From Cupriavidus taiwanensis (GTDB lineage Bacteria > Pseudomonadota > Gammaproteobacteria > Burkholderiales > Burkholderiaceae): a stretch of DNA of 64,000 nucleotides. Under the pieces are notes generated by a model, which searched no databases, was not told where the DNA came from, and worked only from the letters and a program-made list of their open reading frames with translations. This document shows positions 18,026 to 26,579 of the stretch, in pieces (the first letter of the stretch is position 1; each line of letters starts with the position of its first letter). Made by a program: the position numbers and the translations under genes. The DNA lies in assembly GCF_900250075.1 (NCBI RefSeq), contig NZ_LT977070.1:992001-1056000 (forward strand), read 5' to 3'.

Positions 18026-19668
18026 ACGCGCCCGCCAGCCACATCGGCACGATGGCGCCGCTCGACGTGCTCCGGCAGTACCCGGCGCACGACTTCACGC
18101 TGACTGGTTTCCTCGCGGCTCGCGTGGCGGCGCATCCGGACAAGCCGGCGTTGCTGTTCGAGGGCCAGGCCTGGAGCTATCGCGAGCTCGATGCGCGGAT
18201 CGCAGGGACCGCGCAATGGCTGGCGCACGCCATGCATGTGCGCCGCGGCGACCGCGTCGGCGTGCTGTCCGCCAACCATCCGTCCACGGTCGTGCTGATG
18301 TTCGCGCTGGCGCGCCTGGGCGCGACCATGGTGCCGGCCAACCCGGAATACCGCCTGGACGAGGCGCTGTACGTGTTCGGGCATGCGCAGGTGTGCGGGC
18401 TGGTGTGCGCGCCGGCCACGCTGGCAACCGGCGCGGCCATTGCCCGCGCGCTCGGCGGCGAAGTCTGGCTGTGCGCCAACGAGCCCGGCGACCATGGCGT
18501 GCCGACGCTGGCGCAGTCGATGGCGGCGAACGCCGGTGAGTTTGCCGACGAACTTGCCGACCACGGCAGCGAGCGGGACACCGCGCTGATCATCTATACC
18601 TCCGGCACCACGGGCTTTCCCAAGGGTGCGATGCACAGCCACCGCGGCTATGTGCTGACCGCCGAAGCCTTCGTCGGCCGGCTGCAGCTGCAGCCCGACG
18701 AGCGCGTGATGTGCGTGATGCCGCTGTTCCATATCAATGCGCTGATGTACTCGGTGGGCGGGGCGCTGGCATGCGGCGGCTGCCTGGTGCTGATGCGCAG
18801 GTTCTCGGCGTCGTCGTTCTGGCGCTTTGCCGCCGAGACCGGCGCGACGGAGGTGAACCTGGTGGCGGCGGCCGGCAGCATCCTGGCCCGGCGCCCGCGG
18901 ACCGAGTTCGTGCCCGCTCACCGTATCACCAAGATGTTTATCGCGCCGCAGACCGAGGAAATGGTGCGCGTGATGAAGCAGGAGTTCCACGTGCCGCGCC
19001 TGATCGAATGCTATGGCATGACGGAAATCCCGGGGGTGATCGCCAATCCGTTCGACGGCCCGCACAAGCTCGGCACCATGGGCCTGATCTCGCCGCATCC
19101 GGATCCGGCGGTGCCGCTGCCGCAGGCCCGCATCGTCGACGACGAGGGCGGCGAGGTGGCTCCCGGCGCCGAGGGCGAACTGCTGATCCGCACGCCCACG
19201 CTGATGCAAGGCTACTACCGCGACCCGGCGCAGACCGAGGCGGCGTTCCGCGACGGCTGGTTCGCCACCGGCGACCTGGTGCGCCAGGACGAGGACGGCT
19301 ACTACGTCTTTGTCGCGCGCAAGAAGGATGTGATCCGGCGCAAGGGCGAGAACGTGTCGGGCGCCGAGCTCGACCGCATCTTCGGCGAACACCCGGCGGT
19401 GGAAGAGGCGGCGGCCATCGGCGTGCCGGCGGAGCTTGGCGAGGAAGAGATCCTGCTGGCGGTGCAGTTCCGCCCGGGCCAGTCGGCCGATGCGGCTGAA
19501 CTGCTCGACTGGGCGCGCGGCCGCCTGGCCGTGCACAAGCTGCCGCGTTATATCGCCAGCGTCGAGGCGATCCCCCACACGCCAACGCACAAGCCCGCCA
19601 AGCACAAGCTGAAGGCCGACCGGACACTGCTGGCGCGCGCGGTGGATCTGTCAGCCACGGGCCAATAG
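18022..19668 (+). CDS. AMP-forming acyl-CoA ligase (CaiC-like)
   Basis: This cytoplasmic enzyme activates a carboxylic acid with ATP and CoA. The 548 residues carry the P-loop-like motif YTSGTTGFPKGA at about 190-202, the A5 region ECYGMTEIPG, the hinge DGWFATGDLV and the A8 motif RRKGENVSGAEL. The lysine of the last motif region is in KHKLKADRT near the C-terminus. Similarity in layout is closest to crotonobetaine/carnitine-CoA ligases. ATGA overlap with the upstream lyase gene and a 21 bp gap to the dioxygenase gene make a three-gene operon. Confidence 0.9.
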   Translation: MNAPASHIGTMAPLDVLRQYPAHDFTLTGFLAARVAAHPDKPALLFEGQAWSYRELDARIAGTAQWLAHAMHVRRGDRVGVLSANHPSTVVLMFALARLGATMVPANPEYRLDEALYVFGHAQVCGLVCAPATLATGAAIARALGGEVWLCANEPGDHGVPTLAQSMAANAGEFADELADHGSERDTALIIYTSGTTGFPKGAMHSHRGYVLTAEAFVGRLQLQPDERVMCVMPLFHINALMYSVGGALACGGCLVLMRRFSASSFWRFAAETGATEVNLVAAAGSILARRPRTEFVPAHRITKMFIAPQTEEMVRVMKQEFHVPRLIECYGMTEIPGVIANPFDGPHKLGTMGLISPHPDPAVPLPQARIVDDEGGEVAPGAEGELLIRTPTLMQGYYRDPAQTEAAFRDGWFATGDLVRQDEDGYYVFVARKKDVIRRKGENVSGAELDRIFGEHPAVEEAAAIGVPAELGEEEILLAVQFRPGQSADAAELLDWARGRLAVHKLPRYIASVEAIPHTPTHKPAKHKLKADRTLLARAVDLSATGQ

Positions 19669-19689
19669 GCGCGAACCAAGGAGACAACC

Positions 19690-20538
19690 ATGAGCACCCA
19701 GGACAACTACACCCTGCAGCGCGCGCTGGCCGCCATGTGCACCGGCGCGCCAGGCTCGGACCCTGCCCTGCAGGCGCAATTCGGCGTGGCGCTGCGGCAT
19801 TTCCACGCCATGCTCGACGAGCTGCAGCTGACCGATGCACAGCTCTACCGCATTGCCGCCTGGCTGGGCCGGGTGGCCGCGCAGGATGAGCTGATCATGC
19901 TGTGCGACATGATGGGCCTGACCATGCGCGCGCTGGACCTGGCGCGCACCGGCGCGCAAGCCACGCCGCAGAACGTGACCGGCCCGTTCCCCAAGGACCA
20001 GGTCGCCGAAGGCAGTAACCCCTGCCACCTGGCGACGGCGGAGGAGCCCGGGCAGCGGCTCGAGGTGCGCGGCCGCGTGCTGGATGCGCGCACGGGCCAG
20101 CCGGTGCCGGGGGCGACGCTGATCGTGTGGCAGCCCAACCAGTTTGGGCGCTACGAAAACGAAGACGACTCGCAGTCCGAAGACAACCTGCGCGGCAAGC
20201 TGCGTTGCGATGCCGAAGGCGGCTTCCGGATCTTCACGGTGCGGCCGGGCGGCTACATCATCGGGCGCGAGGACACCGAGGTCGGCGTGCTGATGCGGCG
20301 CCTGGGCCGCAACCGCCAGCGCGCGCCGCATATCCACTACCGGGTGGTGCAGCCGGGATACCGCACGCTGACCTCGCAGATCTATTTCAAGGGCGACCCC
20401 GCCAACCCGGTGGACTGCATCTTTTCGACCATCGACGACCATATCGTCGAGGTCGGACCCCATCCGGAGCGAGACGGCTACCAGCTGTTGATGCTGGAGG
20501 TGTTGATCGAGCCCGAGATCGCGCCAGTGGCGGTCTGA
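19690..20538 (+). CDS. Intradiol ring-cleavage dioxygenase
   Basis: This enzyme opens a catechol or hydroxyquinol ring between the two hydroxyls using non-haem Fe(III). The 282-residue chain has the N-terminal dimerisation helices, the GRVLDARTGQPVPGATLIVWQPN core strand and the metal site elements: a Tyr in FGRYENED, a second Tyr in RPGGYIIG and the two His in APHIHYRVV. The length and the N-terminal domain fit hydroxyquinol 1,2-dioxygenase or catechol 1,2-dioxygenase. No maleylacetate reductase or muconate cycloisomerase is nearby, so the ring substrate stays open. AAGGAG precedes the ATG. It ends the operon with the lyase and ligase. Confidence 0.9.
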   Translation: MSTQDNYTLQRALAAMCTGAPGSDPALQAQFGVALRHFHAMLDELQLTDAQLYRIAAWLGRVAAQDELIMLCDMMGLTMRALDLARTGAQATPQNVTGPFPKDQVAEGSNPCHLATAEEPGQRLEVRGRVLDARTGQPVPGATLIVWQPNQFGRYENEDDSQSEDNLRGKLRCDAEGGFRIFTVRPGGYIIGREDTEVGVLMRRLGRNRQRAPHIHYRVVQPGYRTLTSQIYFKGDPANPVDCIFSTIDDHIVEVGPHPERDGYQLLMLEVLIEPEIAPVAV

Positions 20539-20550
20539 GTCGTGCGCAGC

Positions 20551-21405
20551 TCAGGAGGCCGCCAGGATCGAATGCGCCAGCGTGGGCGCGCGGCGGATGG
20601 CGGCCTCGATCATCGCGGCCGCCTCGCGCAGTGCCGGCAGCCGTGTCGCGACCAGCTCGTCGGGGCTGGTGCGCTCGGTCTCGGTGGAGCAGTTGATGGC
20701 GGCGATCACGCGCTGCTGGGGGTCGCGCACGGGCACGGCGATCGACAGGACGTTGAGCTCGAGCTGGCCTTCCTGGACCGCATAGCCCTGTTCCAGCGTG
20801 CGTGCCAGCGCCGCGCGCAGCGCATCCGCATCGCTGAGCGTCTTCGGCGTGAATTTCTGGAACGGTGCCTGGTCCAGGACCTTGTTCTGCTGGGCCTTGG
20901 GCGCATGGGCCAGCAAGGCAAGGCCGAGCGAGGTGCAATGCACCGGCAGCCGGTAGCCGACCGAGGCGCGGAACGCGATGCGGCGCTGGCTGGGCACATG
21001 CGCCAAGTAGACCACGCTGTCGCCGTCGAGGATGGCGAGCGAGACCGAGTCGCGGAAGCGCTCGGCCACTTCCTGCAGGAAGGGCTGGACGATGTCGCGC
21101 AGGTTCATCGAGCTGAGGAAGGCGGCGCCCAGCGACAGCACCTTGGGCAGCAGCACGAAGCGCCGCCCGTTGGCGCCGATGTAGCCCAGTGCCTGCAGCG
21201 TCAGCAAGGCACGGCGCGCGCTGGCGGGCGTCATGCCGGTGGCCTGGGCGACTTCGCTCAGTGTCATTTCCGGCGTGGTGTCGGTAAATGCCTGGATCAC
21301 CGCCAGGCCGCGCGCCAGCGCCGCGACGTAGTCGCGGTGGCCTTCTTCGAGCTTGCGCGGGGTGTCCTGGTCGGCGGGGGCGGTGGGTTTGGCGGCGGAC
21401 GTCAT
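20551..21405 (-). CDS. IclR-family transcriptional regulator
   Basis: The 284-residue product has an N-terminal winged helix (GLAVIQAFTDTTPEMTLSEVAQATGMTPASARRALLTLQALGYI) and the C-terminal IclR effector domain, including GYAVQEGQLELNVLSIAVPVRD. IclR proteins sense aromatic or small organic acids. It converges on the dioxygenase operon and diverges from leuC, with about 90 bp between the two starts, so control of the leuCD-Bug operon is the best guess. Confidence 0.93.
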   Translation of the reverse strand: MTSAAKPTAPADQDTPRKLEEGHRDYVAALARGLAVIQAFTDTTPEMTLSEVAQATGMTPASARRALLTLQALGYIGANGRRFVLLPKVLSLGAAFLSSMNLRDIVQPFLQEVAERFRDSVSLAILDGDSVVYLAHVPSQRRIAFRASVGYRLPVHCTSLGLALLAHAPKAQQNKVLDQAPFQKFTPKTLSDADALRAALARTLEQGYAVQEGQLELNVLSIAVPVRDPQQRVIAAINCSTETERTSPDELVATRLPALREAAAMIEAAIRRAPTLAHSILAAS

Positions 21406-21493
21406 GCACGCATTCTATCCGCAACGTCCAGGCCGGAACAAAAGGCGGGCCGGCGTGCCGCGGCACTGAATTGAGGACAAGCAAGGAGACATC

Positions 21494-22909
21494 ATGACCG
21501 AACCCAACCGCCCCGCAAGCCTGCTCGACAAGCTCTGGGCCAGCCACGTGATCCACCAGGAAGCCGGCGGCCCCGCACTGGTCTATATCGACCGCCATCT
21601 CGTCAACGAGGTGACCAGCCCGCAGGCCTTCGAAGGGCTGCGCCTGAACGGGCGCAAGGTGTGGCGCGCCGCCTCGGTGCTGGCCACCGCCGACCACAAC
21701 GTGCCCACCACCGCGCGCAGCCAGGGCATCGCCGATCCGGTGAGCCGCGCGCAGGTTGACGCGCTCGACCGCAACTGCGAGGAGAACGGCATCGTCAACT
21801 TCGGCATGGACGATCCGCGCCAGGGCATCCTGCACGTGGTGGGGCCGGAGCGGGGCGCGACCTTGCCCGGCATGACCATCGCCTGCGGCGATTCGCATAC
21901 GTCCACGCACGGCGCGTTCGCGGCGTTCGCGTTCGGCATCGGCACCTCGGAAGTGGAGCAGGTGCTGGCGGCGCAATGCCTGTGGATGAAGCAGCCGAAG
22001 TCGATGCTGGTGCACGTCGAGGGCGAGCTGGGCAAGGGTGTTGCCGCCAAGGACATCGCGCTCGCGCTGATCGGTCGCATCGGCACGGCCGGCGCGACCG
22101 GCCATGTGATCGAATTCGCCGGCAGCACCATCCGCGGCCTGAGCATGGAAGCGCGCATGACGGTGTGCAACATGGCGATCGAGGCCGGCGCGCGCACCGG
22201 CATGGTAGCCGTGGACGAGACCACGCTGGAGTACCTGCGCGGACGGCCGCAGGCCCCGCAGGGCCGGATGTGGGACGCGGCCGTCGAATACTGGCGCACG
22301 CTGCGCAGCGACCCCGGTGCGACCTTCGATGCCGTGGTGGAGCTCGACGCCGCCACCATCCGCCCGCATGTGACCTGGGGGACGTCGCCGGAGATGGTGG
22401 TGCCCGTCGGCGAGCGTATTCCCGATCCGCGCGACGAGCGCGACCCGGTGCGGCGCAAGGGCATCGAGGCGGCGCTTCGCTACATGGGCCTGCTGCCGAA
22501 TACGCCGATCGAAGCGGTCGCGGTGGACAAAGTCTTTATCGGGTCGTGCACCAACGCGCGTATCGAAGACCTGCGCGCCGCGGCGGAAGTCGTGCGCGGC
22601 CGGCATGTGTCGCCGCGCATCCGGCAGGCGCTGGTGGTGCCGGGCTCGGGGCTGGTCAAGTCCCAGGCCGAGGCCGAGGGGCTCGATCAGGTCTTTGTCG
22701 CGGCGGGCTTTGAATGGCGCGAGCCGGGCTGCTCGATGTGCCTGGGCATGAACGACGACCGCCTTGCCGCGGGCGAACGCTGCGCATCGACGTCGAACCG
22801 CAATTTCGAAGGCAGGCAGGGACCGGGCGGGCGCACCCACCTGGTGAGCCCGCAGATGGCGGCCGCGGCCGCCGTCGCGGGCCACTTCGTCGATGTCCGC
22901 GCGTTGTAA
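21494..22909 (+). CDS. leuC: 3-isopropylmalate dehydratase-type large subunit
   Basis: This is the large subunit of an aconitase-superfamily hydro-lyase. The 471 residues contain [20 protein letters not shown], the [11 protein letters not shown] active-site loop, and the [4Fe-4S] ligands in [14 protein letters not shown] and [19 protein letters not shown] precedes the ATG. With leuD 19 bp downstream it makes a heterodimer. No leuB follows; instead the operon continues with a Bug receptor, and an IclR gene is divergent. That points to a catabolic paralogue acting on a malate- or maleate-type acid, though leucine biosynthesis cannot be excluded. Confidence 0.93.
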   Translation: MTEPNRPASLLDKLWASHVIHQEAGGPALVYIDRHLVNEVTSPQAFEGLRLNGRKVWRAASVLATADHNVPTTARSQGIADPVSRAQVDALDRNCEENGIVNFGMDDPRQGILHVVGPERGATLPGMTIACGDSHTSTHGAFAAFAFGIGTSEVEQVLAAQCLWMKQPKSMLVHVEGELGKGVAAKDIALALIGRIGTAGATGHVIEFAGSTIRGLSMEARMTVCNMAIEAGARTGMVAVDETTLEYLRGRPQAPQGRMWDAAVEYWRTLRSDPGATFDAVVELDAATIRPHVTWGTSPEMVVPVGERIPDPRDERDPVRRKGIEAALRYMGLLPNTPIEAVAVDKVFIGSCTNARIEDLRAAAEVVRGRHVSPRIRQALVVPGSGLVKSQAEAEGLDQVFVAAGFEWREPGCSMCLGMNDDRLAAGERCASTSNRNFEGRQGPGGRTHLVSPQMAAAAAVAGHFVDVRAL

Positions 22910-22928
22910 CAGCAGAGGAAGCCGAGCA

Positions 22929-23567
22929 ATGAAAGCCTTTACCACCCTCGATGGTCTGGTCGCGCCGCTGGACCGCGCCAATGTCGATACCGATGCCATC
23001 CTGCCCAAGCAGTTCCTGAAATCCGTCCGGCGCAGCGGCTTTGGGCCCTACCTGTTCGACGAATGGCGCTACCTCGACCACGGCGAGCCCGGGCAGGACT
23101 GCAGCACGCGGCCGCTGAACCCGGATTTCGTGCTGAACCAGCCGCGCTATCGCGGCGCGTCGATCCTGCTGGCGCGCGAGAACTTCGGCTGCGGCTCCTC
23201 GCGCGAGCATGCGCCGTGGGCGCTGGAAGACTTCGGCCTGCGCGCGCTGATCGCGCCCAGCTTTGCCGACATCTTCCACAACAACTGCCTGAAGAACGGC
23301 CTGCTGCCGATCGTGGCGGCGCCAGAGGTGGTCGACCGCCTGTTTGCCGAAGTGGCTGCCACGCCGGGCTACCGGCTGAAGGTAGACCTGGCCACGCAGC
23401 AAGTCATCACGCCGGCCGGTGACGTGGTCCCTTTCATGCTCGACCCGTTCAAGCAGCATTGCCTGCTCAACGGGCTGGACGATATCGCCCTCGCGCTGCG
23501 CCATGCCGCGCAGATCGACGCGTACGAACAAGCGCGGCGGCAGCGCGAACCCTGGTTGTTCAACTGA
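22929..23567 (+). CDS. leuD: 3-isopropylmalate dehydratase-type small subunit
   Basis: This is the swivelling small subunit for the large subunit upstream. The 212-residue product shows the LeuD hallmarks [20 protein letters not shown] and [20 protein letters not shown], which carry substrate-binding Arg and Ser residues. The ATG at 22929 is chosen because the MKAFTTLDG opening aligns with the family start and GAGGAAG precedes it. It shares an operon with leuC and the Bug receptor gene. Confidence 0.93.
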   Translation: MKAFTTLDGLVAPLDRANVDTDAILPKQFLKSVRRSGFGPYLFDEWRYLDHGEPGQDCSTRPLNPDFVLNQPRYRGASILLARENFGCGSSREHAPWALEDFGLRALIAPSFADIFHNNCLKNGLLPIVAAPEVVDRLFAEVAATPGYRLKVDLATQQVITPAGDVVPFMLDPFKQHCLLNGLDDIALALRHAAQIDAYEQARRQREPWLFN

Positions 23568-23621
23568 ACGGAGATCCGGCCGCACGAGCCGGAGCGCCTC
23601 ACAACGACAGATGGAGACATG

Positions 23622-24614
23622 ATGGACCGGAACACCCACATCCCTCGCGCACTGTGCGCCGCCGTGCTCGGCCTGGCCTGCTGCGCCGGCGCAGGCACCG
23701 CCGTGGCACAGGCCTATCCCGCACAGCCGATCCGCATGGTGGTGCCCTACGCGCCCGGCGGCACGACCGACATCATCGCCAGGCAACTGGCCCAGCGCAT
23801 GTCCGAAAAGCTGCGCCAGCCAGTGGTGGTGGAGAACAAGAGCGGCGCCAACACCGTGATCGGCGCCGACGCGGTCGCCAGGGCGCAGCCCGACGGCTAC
23901 ACGCTGCTGCTGACCAACGACGCCACCTTCGTGCTCAATCCGGTGGTGCTGCCATCGGTGTCCTACAACGTCGCGCGCGATTTCGCGCCGGTGGCGGCGA
24001 TCGGCTACGTGCCGCTGGTGATGGCGGTATCGGGCAGCCTGCCGGTGGACAGCGTGAAGGAGCTGGCGGCTTATGCCAAGGCCCGCCCGCAGGCGCTCAG
24101 CTACGGCTCGTTCGGTGCCGGCAGCCAGCCGCACCTGATGGGCGCGCTGTTCAACAAGCTGGCCGGCACGGACCTCGTGCACGTGCCGTACAAGGGCTCG
24201 GCGCCCGCGGTCGCCGATGTCGTTGGCGGACAGATCCTGATGACGTTCCCGGCGCTGCCGACGATCCAGAGCTTCGTCGCGGCGAAGAAGCTCAAGGTGC
24301 TGGCGGTCAGCGGCGACAAGCGCACGCGCGCATTGCCGCAGGTCCCCACCTTCGAAGAGGCCGGCTACAAGGAGATGAATATCTCCGCGGTCTATGGCGT
24401 GCTGGCGCCGGCCAAGGTGCCGCGCGCGGTGGTCGACAAGCTCAATGCCACCATCGGCGAAATCCTCGACGAACAGGATTTCGTGGAGAAGCACTTCGCG
24501 GCGCAGGGGATGGTGCCGATGAAGCTGACCCCGGAACAGTTTGCGCGCTACATCGAAACGCAGACGCAGCAGACGCGCAAGGTGGTGGCGTTGTCGGGGA
24601 TCAGGGTCGAGTAG
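23622..24614 (+). CDS. Bug/TctC-family periplasmic solute receptor
   Basis: This is an exported extracytoplasmic solute receptor of the tripartite tricarboxylate family. After a signal peptide ending GAGTAVAQA the mature protein starts YPAQPIRMVVPYAPGGTTDIIAR, the classic Bug opening whose loop grips a carboxylate, and continues with VVVENKSGANTVIGADAVA. Two ATGs are adjacent; the second (23622) has better spacing from GGAG. No TctA/TctB membrane subunits are in the operon, as is common for Bug proteins of Bordetella and Cupriavidus. Linkage to leuCD suggests that it senses or binds the acid processed by that dehydratase. Confidence 0.92.
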   Translation: MDRNTHIPRALCAAVLGLACCAGAGTAVAQAYPAQPIRMVVPYAPGGTTDIIARQLAQRMSEKLRQPVVVENKSGANTVIGADAVARAQPDGYTLLLTNDATFVLNPVVLPSVSYNVARDFAPVAAIGYVPLVMAVSGSLPVDSVKELAAYAKARPQALSYGSFGAGSQPHLMGALFNKLAGTDLVHVPYKGSAPAVADVVGGQILMTFPALPTIQSFVAAKKLKVLAVSGDKRTRALPQVPTFEEAGYKEMNISAVYGVLAPAKVPRAVVDKLNATIGEILDEQDFVEKHFAAQGMVPMKLTPEQFARYIETQTQQTRKVVALSGIRVE

Positions 24615-24759
24615 GCGAGGCCGCGCCGCATGGCGCGCCACAGTCCATGCCGGTTCGCTCTTTCCCGCTCGCGGGGCGGCAATGGATGGCAACGCCAGTT
24701 GCGCAAGATTTTCACACGCGTGTCCGACCGAACCGGACGCGCATTCAAAGGAGCGAAAG

Positions 24760-25386
24760 ATGAGCAAGACCTACAAGCGTCTGGACAAGAGCCAGGCAGC
24801 GGTACTGATGGTGGATCACCAGGCCGGCCTGCTGTCGCTGGTGCGCGACATCGAACCGGACAAGTTCAAGAACAACGTTCTCGCCATGGCGGATCTGGCC
24901 AGATATTTCAAGCTGCCGACGATCCTGACCACCAGCTTCGAGGACGGGCCCAACGGGCCGCTGGTGCCGGAACTGAAGGCGATGTTCCCCGATGCGCCGT
25001 TTATTCCGCGCCCCGGGCAGATCAACGCGTGGGACAACGAGGACTTCGTCAAGGCGGTGAAGGCAACCGGCAAGAAGCAGCTGCTGATCGCCGGGGTGGT
25101 GACCGAAGTCTGCGTGGCGTTTCCGGCATTGTCGGCGATCGAAGAAGGCTACGATGTGTTCGTCGTGACCGATGCATCCGGGACCTTCAATGAGGTGACG
25201 CGCGAATCGGCGTGGCGCCGCATGGCCGAGGCCGGCGCCCAACTGATGACGTGGTTCGGCGTTGCCTGCGAGCTTCATCGCGACTGGCGCAACGACATCG
25301 AGGGGCTGGGGACCTTGTTCTCCAACCATATTCCCGACTATCGGAACCTGATTACGGCGTACACCACCGTGAAGGGCGGCAAATAA
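24760..25386 (+). CDS. Isochorismatase-family hydrolase (YcaC-like)
   Basis: The 208-residue product is a cysteine hydrolase of the isochorismatase superfamily, which cleaves amide or vinyl-ether bonds. Triad candidates are the Asp in VLMVDHQAGLLSLV, a Lys in the VKATGKKQ region and the Cys in LLIAGVVTEVCVAFPAL. Length and pattern fit the YcaC subgroup. AAAGGAG precedes the ATG. It lies 145 bp after the Bug gene on the same strand and is the last gene before the accessory island. Confidence 0.88.
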   Translation: MSKTYKRLDKSQAAVLMVDHQAGLLSLVRDIEPDKFKNNVLAMADLARYFKLPTILTTSFEDGPNGPLVPELKAMFPDAPFIPRPGQINAWDNEDFVKAVKATGKKQLLIAGVVTEVCVAFPALSAIEEGYDVFVVTDASGTFNEVTRESAWRRMAEAGAQLMTWFGVACELHRDWRNDIEGLGTLFSNHIPDYRNLITAYTTVKGGK

Positions 25387-25814
25387 CATCACGCCAGCCA
25401 TCGGCTAAAGCACGCGAAAGGTGGTGCCGGGCAGGCCAGCAAGCTGGCGCGCGCAGCCCCGGCGTGCGCTGGCCGATGGCAAGGCAGTAAGGCATTATTC
25501 TCTGGCGATGCGGCGCGATTCCGATTCGCGTCGCATCGTCTGATATAGCGCGATGATCGACAGCATCGCCCGGGGCGGCATCCTCCGCCCCAGATCTCCA
25601 AGTGCGCTGCTGTCGAGATTCATCCAATGCTGAACTGCCGTGCACGCGGATACGCCGTTTCCGGGCGATTGACTCATTGAGTCTCGTACCGTTCCTTCAC
25701 ACAACTTTGGATTTTACGGTGTGTGCTTCATTCAATCCTGAACTTTCCGGCCAAGAGGCAAGGAGTCGTGGTGGCCCTTCGCCAATGTACAAAGCAATGT
25801 ACACTGGAGCAGCC
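25387..25814. other. Gene-poor junction between catabolic cluster and island
   Basis: This stretch has no convincing gene. It holds a 9 bp inverted repeat, GCCATCGGC (25397-25405) and GCCGATGGC (25472-25480), which could end the upstream operon; a 13 bp palindrome GACTCATTGAGTC (25671-25683); and two copies of CAATGTAC 12 bp apart (25783-25790 and 25795-25802) just before the next gene. GC content drops visibly after about 25680. Confidence 0.5.
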
Positions 25815-26063
25815 ATGATTGATCCAAATACGTTGGATGCTGCCTCGCCTGCCGAGGAGGAACAATTCTTTGCCGTCTTTGAGCATATGCTTGCCAACGA
25901 CGATGGAGCAGAGGCCGCGCGCCACCTGAGGGAAGGTCGTGCCATCTTCATATCGGATCCGCGCTACCCTGGCCGCGCGGTACGCGAGCATCCAGACGGC
26001 AGGCGCGAGCTAATGCGACTTGAGATAGCCAGCGGCCACTTGGTGGTAGAGAGAGCCATCTGA
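25815..26063 (+). CDS. Small hypothetical protein
   Basis: This 82-residue acidic protein (MIDPNTLDAASPAEEEQF...) is not recognised. It is probably soluble and helical at the N-terminus, with a DPRYPGRAVREHPDGRRELMRL segment that looks like a small beta unit. The ATG at 25815 has GGAG at suitable spacing; an in-frame ATG ten codons upstream (25785) falls inside the CAATGTAC repeat. It lies at the edge of the island. Confidence 0.5.
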   Translation: MIDPNTLDAASPAEEEQFFAVFEHMLANDDGAEAARHLREGRAIFISDPRYPGRAVREHPDGRRELMRLEIASGHLVVERAI

Positions 26064-26100
26064 TATTGTCGCGGTTTGCTTTGCTAATTTATTGTAAGGG

Positions 26101-26117
26101 CAGTGTCGCGCACACTG
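26101..26117. repeat. Inverted repeat CAGTGT-CGCGC-ACACTG
   Basis: This is a perfect 6+6 bp inverted repeat in the 156 bp space between two small hypothetical genes. It contains one of two TGTCGCG strings (26067 and 26104) considered as a possible transposon end. It could equally be an operator. Confidence 0.4.
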
Positions 26118-26219
26118 GTAGGCCCGATGCCTGCCGGCCTCGCGTCTAGTTGACGCCGCCGCTGATCCTAATGGGAATGAAGTTGTCTTTGTGGCACTTA
26201 CGGGTTGTGAAATCAGACC

Positions 26220-26528
26220 ATGACTAAGTCCAATAAGAAGCGGCCCTCAGAGAAGCTTTCGCCATTTGCCCAAGCGCGCGCGCAGGCCGACTTCCTTTTG
26301 GGCATTGCCGCTTCGAAGGAAGAGCCCAGTCTCAAGATGGTCCGCATTGGGCGCCGCAAGAAGCGACTGGACGACGTAAAAGCCGAATTGAACGAGGCGC
26401 GTGCCCGCGTCGAGGCGCATTTTGCTCGGCTGAACACGGAGACAGACGCTATCCGCAAGCGCATTGACTCAGCCCCGCAGCAAGACGTGGAACTGCCATT
26501 CAGCGTAATGGCAGGGGAGCGTCGGTAA
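26220..26528 (+). CDS. Small charged hypothetical protein, predicted coiled coil
   Basis: This 102-residue protein is very rich in Lys, Arg, Glu and Ala. The segment RRKKRLDDVKAELNEARARVEAHFARLNTETDAIRKRID (about 40-80) has a heptad-like pattern and should form a coiled coil. No family is recognised. It converges on the tyrosine recombinase gene and may be cargo of the transposon or part of the flank. Its ribosome site is weak. Confidence 0.45.
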   Translation: MTKSNKKRPSEKLSPFAQARAQADFLLGIAASKEEPSLKMVRIGRRKKRLDDVKAELNEARARVEAHFARLNTETDAIRKRIDSAPQQDVELPFSVMAGERR

Positions 26529-26579
26529 GTTCCAGCACTGTCTTCGGCAGCCCTCCAACTCGGCATTCCCTCCTCACCT

